A stretch of 64,000 nucleotides of DNA from Lutjanus erythropterus. Lineage: Eukaryota; Chordata; Actinopteri; Lutjaniformes; Lutjanidae. A program made the translations under genes and the position numbers. Position 1 is the first letter of the stretch; every line of letters starts with the position of its first letter. The stretch covers positions 1,494,944 to 1,558,943 of the forward strand of contig CM034607.1 of assembly GCA_020091685.1 (NCBI GenBank). The letters run 5' to 3'. The notes beneath the pieces were generated by a model. It was not told the DNA's origin, made no database searches, and saw only the letters and a list, made by a program, of their open reading frames with translations. Of the stretch, positions 56,611-64,000 are shown piece after piece.

Positions 56611-58120
56611 ATTACACAGATTATGACTGTTCTGTTGTTAATGTGATTCATGTGAGTCCCACCCACTCCCAAATCCAACACCCCCTCACTATAGAAGTGA
56701 TTAGTGACTAAATTACTGGAGTAACCCTTTAATTTGTTGCAAATTTTTTGTATGTCAGAGTAATAAACAGCCCACCTAACAGGTTTGTTTTGGAAATGAT
56801 CTCCTTAGTTCCTGCTTATTTGTTGTGACTTGTGTAGAGCACTGTAATATCACGGGAATGTTTGCTGTTTGCTCAAAGTCCATCATGTGGGGGTGTTTGT
56901 GTATTCATGTATTGTATATATGTGTGTTCATGTTTGCATGTGCGTGTATGTGCTAATGCAAAGCATCTGGGGCAGCTGAGTGCAGCAAGAGTAAGGATGA
57001 AACAGTGGGAAAGGTCGATGGTCTCATACTGAAACAATTCGCTGTGGCTTCTTCGACTGGGTGTGGCATCAGCCCTTCCCAGTCATATATTCAAGGACCT
57101 GGAGGAGAAGGGGGGGCTCTTTGACCATTTAAATCATTGAAATCATATATTCGGACACACCCTTCACCCGAGGACATCAGCTACCCTCTACAGTATCTAC
57201 CCCAGCCTGGAAAAAGTTCCCCTTTTAGCTCAGCCTGAGGATCCATCTGCTTCTTGCTAGAATTCTGTTGATTCTTTTGCAGATTTTTTTTCTTTAGATA
57301 GATTCTTGTGGTTAAGTTTCCCCTTACACCCACCCCACTGACTGTCTGAAGTCATAAAACCAGATAGAAAGAATGTGGTCGTGCCTGTTTCCTTTTCCCT
57401 CTCTGTCTCTCCCTCCTTTTTTTTTTTTTACTGAAAAACTCTTTTCCAAGAACATAACTTCAAGGCGTTTCCCACAGTCTGACTGTCTCCCATAAAGTCA
57501 GGACAGGTTTGAATAAACCTGCTGTATCAGATATCTGGTGTCACAGCAACAGTTGGTAGTGAGGAGGTTAACACAGTGACAGTGTGGAAGAAAATACCAG
57601 CCTCAACTTGCAGGCAGTTATTGCGCAAAACAACAGTGTCCAACTTTTACTAAAGGTTTCCAGATGTGGAATGAGTTGTCTGTTGACTGTGAGCTGCGTC
57701 TCACTGGGATATCCAGACACATCAGTCTTACAGTGTTATACATTTACAAGTGTTTAGCTCAAACCACCAGCTTTGATGCATATACATGTGTGTCACATCC
57801 TCAGATGTGTGTCATAAAGGTAGACTGTGGTGCTGTAAAGTGCCAGTCATGAATGAATTGTTCAAAACGAATGACTTTTTTTTTACTGACTCGGGTCCTC
57901 ATCTTCACCAATGGCTCATTGATGCCCCCTTCACATTAGAAAACAGATAATTCCCACTTCCATGTGTCCTTTATGTTGCATGGATGTTAAGCACTATAGC
58001 CACTAGAGGGTACCACTTAGAAAAGTTACCCCAACTGAAGAATAATTACAGTCAGTAGTTTCTAACAACAACAAACATGCATTCACCAGTATTAGTAGTA
58101 TTTTTTAATTTTTCTCCCCA

Positions 58121-58342
58121 GTTTTGTTTCCAGTTCAAATTCCCCATGTATTGTCCCTGTCACTGAAAACCCCTACTGTCTGGTACATAGAGAAAAGCTT
58201 GTTAAGAAAAATGTCAGAATGTAATTTGGTTCGGCGCAGAAATATGCTAATGGGGGACGGGTTCAGGTCCGGTTTGGACTGAATTCTGACAGACTTGAGC
58301 CTTTTCGGGTTCAACTTTTCAGGCCTGATTAAAGTTCTAGTT
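58121..58342 (-). repeat. Dispersed repeat with AAAAGTTGAGCCC, copy 2 (inverted)
   Basis: Reverse complement of the 15880-16190 type: shares in reverse AACAAGCTT, CAGTAGGGGTTTTCAGTGAC and AAAGTTGAACCC. Confidence 0.75.
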
Positions 58343-58618
58343 TGTATATTAACTGTATTTGTGGAAATGTATGTATTAACGTAGTCCTGTGAGAAAAGCA
58401 ACCACTTGTTATTACTCAGTACTCGCTCCCTCAGCTCAGAGGCACTCCCTGCCCTTCGGTTGGTGCCACAGTCAGAAACTCCAGGAATTAGTGAAAGTGG
58501 CTAACCAATGTAAATGTTAGAGTGCTCTTTATACAGACCAACAACAGCTCTGCTGTTTATTTTTCTGCAGGGCGGTTGACCAGTCCAATATGGCGGCGTC
58601 TACTTAGCACTTCAATCC

Positions 58619-58975
58619 CATCTGAAAAGTTGAGCCCATTGAGGCCCAATGCTGACAAAATTCTGTCTGAGACTGACCCAAACTTCATTAGCATATTTCA
58701 GCCTGAACCCGTTTACAGCCCGACATTTTTCTTAACAAGCTTCCCTCTATGAACCAAACAGTAGGAGTTTTCAGTGACAGGGTCAAATGCAGGGGATTTG
58801 AATTGGCAATGACAAAATTTGGGAGAAAAATGCAAATAAAGAAATAAATATGGTACAGCCCGAACCTTACGTTAGCCCATGAAATACATGAGAAATATGG
58901 CCCAACCTGGGCCCAACCCAAACCTGTCGCGTCCGATTGGGTCCTGCCCATTTTGGGCACAGATCTCAAGCTCTA
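58619..58975 (+). repeat. Dispersed repeat with AAAAGTTGAGCCC, copy 3
   Basis: Phrases AAAAGTTGAGCCCATTGAGG, CATATTTCAGCCTGAACCCG, AACAAGCTTCCCTCTATGAA and CAGTAGGAGTTTTCAGTGAC match 15880-16190 in the same order and orientation. It extends further right (TGGGCCCAACCCAAACCTGT). Confidence 0.8.
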
Positions 58976-59119
58976 ATCAGGGATTCACAAAGCTTTGACT
59001 GACCGAGTGACTCTCTTCAGTGAGTGACTCCTACAAACTCGAGTCAGTAAAAAGAGTCGAACTTCCCATCTTCTGTAGAAGAGATTTAGACTGAAGGTAG
59101 TGCCTGATCCTGGGCTCGC

Positions 59120-59285
59120 TGTCCCCTCCTCCTCCTCCTCCTCCTAGCTCTTCTCTCCTGCTGAGGGAGGATCCAGGAAGGCTGCCAGCTGGTGACAGAA
59201 GCACTGCTCCACTGACACACAACAGCAGCCAGCAGCAGCGAGACACGCAGGAAGAAAAGTGACCACATCCAGACCCACAGTCGAC
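59120..59285 (+). promoter_or_regulatory. Presumed promoter and 5' leader of an unidentified gene
   Basis: A (CCT)n pyrimidine run at 59127-59145 followed by a moderately GC-rich, ATG-free stretch up to the candidate start codon at 59286. Nature inferred from what follows. Confidence 0.3.
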
Positions 59286-59294
59286 ATGCCTCAG
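59286..59294 (+). CDS. Candidate first coding exon (Met-Pro-Gln), gene unknown
   Basis: ATGCCTCAG is followed directly by GTAAGA, a near-ideal donor, with a purine at -3 of the ATG. It ends in phase 0. I could not find a matching second exon in the 4.7 kb to the right, so the gene's identity is unknown; it would continue beyond the window. It could also be a chance occurrence. Confidence 0.3.
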
Positions 59295-60379
59295 GTAAGA
59301 AGAATACCTACACCAGCTCACCTCTTACTGGCTTCTGAGAACTAACCCGTGCGTAAAGCTCCGCGGCTAAAACTTTTCTACTGTTAACTTTTTAATGAGT
59401 TTTCCTGTAGTTTTCACCGGGAGAAAAAGTTGATCGCTGTTGAGTTTGCTCACTGCGATGGCTTTTAAATAAATAAATGTACACATGTGGCTTTGACTTG
59501 GAACACTTTTCTAGTTTGAGTGACGCGATGAGAGCAGAACGGTTTCCTGCTGAAGACGCGCCATCTCACGCCAGCAGGGAAAAAATGTCGCTGAGGAAAA
59601 ACTTTTCCCGCAAAGTTCCAAATGTTAACTGTTTGTGTTAAACTAAACTGATATGTTGTTTCCCAGTTTGGTCTCACGGGTCAGAAAGACTGAGGTGAGC
59701 AGACATACTTTCACTTATTTCTGTGTAGAGGCTTGATCCGTGCAGCCAGCTGCCCCTCCCTGAAGAAGCGTTACTGTAGCAGTCAGTCAGTCAGTCCTGT
59801 GATACACCTACAAGGACTTTGTACACACGCTGTAACAACATCAGCGCTACATTATCTATGTGAATATGACAGTATTAAAAGTAAATACATTAAGGAGAGC
59901 ATGTGATATACTACAGTAAATGAATCAGGGCCGTGTCCCATTTTGAATGGAGGGAAGGTGGAGCTCACACACCCACCTGTCTACCTGTCTGTGTGTATTG
60001 TATGGAGATCATGATTGTGCAATTCAACATGGCTTCCGCTTTATTTTAGGACCTTTGTCATATTGTGTTACATGTTCTTCCTTTATTTATTTAATGACAA
60101 GTTCATAATCAGTGTTATGCAAGCTACATTCAAAAAGCAAAGTATTATATATTACTATATTTTGAAAGTAATAAGTTATTTTTCCTAATTATTGTCTGTG
60201 TAGAGCAAAGTTATTAGAATAAACTTAAACTAGGTGTGAAAAATGGTGTAAAAAATGGTCTAGGTGTAAAAAAAACAAAAATAAAAACTACAATTAAGGC
60301 AATAAAGAAAACTAACTGAACCAATATTGTATGCTAAGCAAAATGAACTAACACTATAGAGGAAATGCTTACTGTCTTA

Positions 60380-60730
60380 TAGAGCTTGAGATCTGTGGCA
60401 GATCTGAACCTGACAGGACTTGATGGGTTTGGGTTGGGTCGAGCCAGAATTTCTAACATATGTCACGGACTCACATCGGGTTCAGGCTGTACTGTATTTA
60501 TTCAATTGCATTTTTCTCCCCAATTTAGTTCCCTGCATGTGTTGTCTCTGTCACTGAAAACTTCTACTGTTTGGTGCATTTGGGAAGCTTGTTAAGAAAA
60601 AAGTTGGGCTGTAATCAGATGGGGGCTGAAATATGCTAATGAGGGACAGGTTCAAGTCAGATTCTGACAGAATTTTGTCAGCATCAGGCCTCGATGGGCT
60701 CAAGTTCTCAGGTGTGATTAAAACGCTACT
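60380..60730 (-). repeat. Dispersed repeat with AAAAGTTGAGCCC, copy 4 (inverted)
   Basis: Reverse of the 58619 type: TTGAGATCTGTGGCAGATCT at its left corresponds to the right end of copy 3, and GAAGCTTGTTAAGAAAAAAG and TTCTGACAGAATTTTGTCAG match in reverse. Confidence 0.75.
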
Positions 60731-63303
60731 GTTTTAGTTTTTGTCAGTTCGGTCAAGTTTGTCACCACAGTCAATATATTTATTGACAGTGGGATGTCTA
60801 CATGACTATGAGACTTCACAAAATGTTGTGTTTCTATTGCAATACCTGTTCTGAATTTCTTAAATTTTGCCCCTGATATGTACCCGCATAATATAATTAA
60901 AATACTAAAACTGGAAAACTAAACTAAAAGTAAACTATTTTAAACAATAGAAATTAAGCTGAAACAAGTCAACACACTTTGGAAACTAACTGAAACTTAA
61001 CTGAAAACTAAAAAGCTAATTCAAAAATACAAAACTATAATAACTGTAGGATAATGCATCAAGCTACATTTGTGTTACTTTCATCAGAATAACCTCAGAA
61101 GTACAATTAGGCATTATAAAATCCTCCTATAATCTCCTACATATGCTCCTATTTTGCAACTATTACAAAATTGCTCCTCTCCACTTTTTAACAGTTGAAA
61201 TTGCAAAATATACCTTTAAGGCATACTGTGTCGCTCAGATATGGGAACAGCAGTGTCTTCAGACGATGCCATGTTTGTTCTTGAGTTGGTTGGGTGGTGC
61301 TCATGCTATGGACAGACATGCTGTTGTTGCAGAGCTCCTGTTTACTTTTGCCTCTAAACTCAAGTGTAACATTTAGGTAATGTGGGGTCTGTATGATAAG
61401 ATAGCAGTCATATAACTGGGCTTAATAAAGTTTATGTAGCTTATGTTAAAAAAATAATAAAAGTGTTGTGGAAAAAGCATACCTGTGTTTACTTTGTGAG
61501 GCAGCTGGATTTACAAGATCATGTGAGAATCCATCTTGCCAGGCTTCAAGTTATCTGTTTGTGTCTGCACCAAAAAATGGTGCAGCCAGTCAGCTTCCTA
61601 GGAGGGACTACTGGCAGCTACAGGTGCAGTTTTAGGAGCAACAATAGGGAGAAGCATCATAGAAGTGACTCATTTCGAACAAACAATGATGGTTTTTGAA
61701 GAATTGGTCGAAGTTAGCCTGTGTTAGACAAATGGTTCATCTAATCACCTGCCAAGTGATTTTTGAAAGTGCCTGCCCTTTACAGTTTTTAAGGATGACT
61801 TCCCTGATGGTTCTGTGTAAGAAACCATCTGGTGTGTCAGGTTATACCAGTGCGCTATCTTCTGCTAAGCTAACTCAACCCAAACATGGACAATTACCCA
61901 AACTGTTACCAGTCCATGTCTGCAGCTCCACGCAGGCTCACGTCTTAGCTGCCCCTCACGAGTGGAAACACTACTTGAAGTGTTTAATTACAGTTTAAGT
62001 CTACTTTTTGACTATATGTGCGTAGCACGAGGTTGACGTCAAACAAAAAGGTGCCAAATAAATATATATATCTACATTTTACAACCCAGACAGTGTGCTA
62101 TCGTAGCAGTGGACTACATTTCCCATCATGCATTTAATGGTGATCCTTTTAAGTAAAATAAATGCAGTGCTGGATTGAGTAGTTTGTTAAATTTGCAGTT
62201 TTATATTCCAAAATTCAAAGTCCTGTTTGTAATGTCTCTGTTTGGAACATGCTGGTTTATGTTGGTAATTGTCATCACTTTTTAATGTTGTAGGTGACAC
62301 CTCTGAAATGAATGGTAAATGTAACAATGTTACTGAAATCCTGTTAATAATGCCTTATTTACTTTGATATGGAAGAGCTAATATCTTACTGTAATGTGTT
62401 ACACTGCTAATAATCTGTCATGTTCAGAATCTGGAGAGGAGGGGGCACCACGGGTGGCCCGTCAGCCTCCCGTGGGGCCTGTGCCACTTCTGGCCTCTGT
62501 CTCATATTAAAAAAATAAGAACAGGGCCAGGAGCAACCCACAGCTAACAACCCGCCTCAGTCAGTTACATCGTGGAGGTTAAAATAAATGATGAAAACCA
62601 GCTGTAAGGAACAAACAACTGCAACCTGTTCTCAAGGAGAATGTTGTAGAAGCTCACTGTTAAACATACATTTTCAAATTGTATCAAAGAGCCCCAAAAA
62701 TAGCTCAAAGTCCCAAAGTCTCTGCCACCTCACTGACTCATGTTTAACAGCAAAACTGTGTAGAGTTTGAGATCAGCAGCGAGCTGGAAAGAAACGTAGG
62801 GATCTGGGTGTGGTAATGGGCACTGTAACAGAAACGGTCAGGGAGACTATCTTTATTTGTTCCCTTGGAAACGAAATCATAAAATGAGTTTCCACTACTG
62901 TATTTTCCTTTTTATTCATGCTTAAAGGCTAAAAAGTGACTGTTTTAACAGGCAACATACCTACAAGTACAAAACTGTTTTCTGCCATTAAGAAGAGGCC
63001 TCCACGATACGTTGACTGTGCTCGTATTTCAGAGTCTCACTGAGTCATTTGGTGTCTTTAAGCTAACATAATCTTTATGTAGTGAATATAATGCGATGTT
63101 GAAATGTTCTCCTCTGCCTCGTCTGCAGTCGTGATACTGCTGCTGCTGTGTGGGATAGTTTCTGCTGAGGTGAGGAGGGCCTGCAGCAGCTTGTGGTACA
63201 TCAATCAGAAAGGGTGTGGTTTTGACAAAGCTGTCAGGCCACATGCATTGAATAACTGTAGCGAGACTGGAGCGTGTCCCACTGATGGCCCACAGACAAC
63301 CAG

Positions 63304-63490
63304 CTTTAAAGAGGCAGTTCAGACCAAAATCAAAATACATACCTGTAGTGCTGTTTATCCATCTAGATAGTTTAGGTGTGAGTTGCAGAGTTATCAGCTG
63401 TAGACATGTCTGCCTTCTCTCCAGTATAATGCTCAGCTTGTGGTGTGAAAAACCCAACAGCAATAATGACCCGGTTATTTAAGATAATCC
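63304..63490 (+). mobile_element. Family B miniature element, copy 4
   Basis: TTTAAAGAGGCAGTTCAGAC start, then CCTGTAGTGCTGTTTATCCA, CATCTAGATAGTTTAGGTGT and ATGTCTGCCTTCTCTCCAGT. The right end has decayed. Confidence 0.7.
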
Positions 63491-64000
63491 AATATATATT
63501 TTTGATCAAACATAGATATAAAAACATATATTTGTATGTCAAAAAATACATTTTTGAATATAATATTTTGAATTCACATCAATGCTGCAGCTCTGTGCAG
63601 CTTTTTAGTATTTTGGCTCTTTGTTTCTGTTTTACAGCAGGTTGGTTTAATCTCACAGCTCTTATCAGTTTTGTTTCCAGGAGCAGTGGGCAGCTGTTCA
63701 GGGGAAAAACTCAGTGTACCCTGTCTGCTCTGCAGCCAACAGCACACAGACACAGCTCGAGACTAGCTGGTGGACATAATGGAGCATTTAGCAGCTAAAG
63801 AGACACATCGTTTCCCTCCAAAAACTAAAATATTGGACTTTCATTTATCAGGTGGACAGAAACATCATTCCGAGTGAATGATCATGTTGGACGTGTGGTT
63901 AGGCAACTGTTCACTATCATGTTCACCTCAACTTTAAGGTGATACTATGTTGTGTTGACATGTTGTTATGTAAATGGAATGGATGGAAATAGCAACAGTT

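Larger units (their letters stand above)
54361..59100. other. Region downstream of thap7, no gene recognised
   Basis: Anonymous sequence with repeat pieces. Around 56130-56610 inverted phrases TTATCTTGAGATAAAG and TATCTCAAGATAAGATAAAT mark a further repeat. Short open frames have no family resemblance. Confidence 0.45.
59300..64000. other. Right end of window, no exon recognised
   Basis: If the candidate first exon is real this is its first intron. It contains two dispersed repeats (60380-60730 and 63304-63490). A frame with the hydrophobic stretch VILLLLCGIVSAE at 63127-63168 follows an AG, but its phase does not fit the exon at 59286. Confidence 0.4.

Noticed and set aside
63104..63370. 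Frame with a signal-peptide-like VILLLLCGIVSAE segment as the second exon of the gene starting at 59286
   Set aside because: After the AG at 63128 the phase-0 frame required by the 59294 donor reads TCG TGA, a stop; the hydrophobic frame needs a different phase.
63682..63780. Possible exon after TTTGTTTCCAG encoding EQWAAVQGKNSVYP
   Set aside because: It fits phase 0 from 59294 but ends at a stop after 32 codons with no family resemblance; too weak to annotate.

Overview
This is a vertebrate nuclear window, most likely from a percomorph (spiny-rayed) teleost. It is AT-rich and intron-rich, full of (TG)n, (TA)n, (TTA)n and (ATCC)n microsatellites and of short DNA-transposon remnants of the kind that litter fish genomes. 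It carries three recognisable protein-coding genes whose exons can be joined across GT/AG splice sites with matching phase. There is no prokaryotic, phage or CRISPR content and no tRNA or rRNA gene that I could see. A 40-N assembly gap sits at 18899-18938.

Layout. (1) About 1-22.4 kb, minus strand: the 5' half of an arhgef2 (GEF-H1) gene. Five coding exons give the first 163 residues, including an atypical C1 zinc finger; the DH-PH part lies beyond the left edge. Its introns hold LINE pieces, an unusually clear nested transposon stack at 15.55-17.32 kb, and many terminal-inverted-repeat (TIR) elements. (2) 22.4-33.8 kb: intergenic, repeats only. (3) 33.9-44.7 kb, minus strand: a four-exon gene of the PMEPA1/LDLRAD4 family, encoding a single-pass membrane adaptor that restrains TGF-beta signalling. 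It keeps the SMAD-interaction motif and one PPxY motif, but the other PPxY motif is degenerate. (4) 48.3-54.0 kb, plus strand: thap7, a THAP zinc-finger, HCF-1-binding chromatin factor. It has four coding exons, predicts 540 residues, and carries a long acidic insert compared with the human protein. (5) 59.1-59.3 kb, plus strand: a candidate first exon with a three-codon coding start and a strong donor; its gene is not identified and would continue to the right of the window.

The three named genes have no visible shared pathway: microtubule/Rho signalling, TGF-beta feedback and chromatin. The pmepa1-like gene and thap7 are transcribed divergently from start regions about 3.6 kb apart. I see no undescribed enzymatic or defence system. 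The points most worth checking are the lost PPxY motif and paralogue identity of the pmepa1-like gene, the thap7 insert, the nested insertions with exact target-site duplications, a 44-bp perfect palindrome, and two TTAA-flanked miniature element families, one copy of which may supply the thap7 polyadenylation signal. Repeat family names are left generic because no library search was possible.
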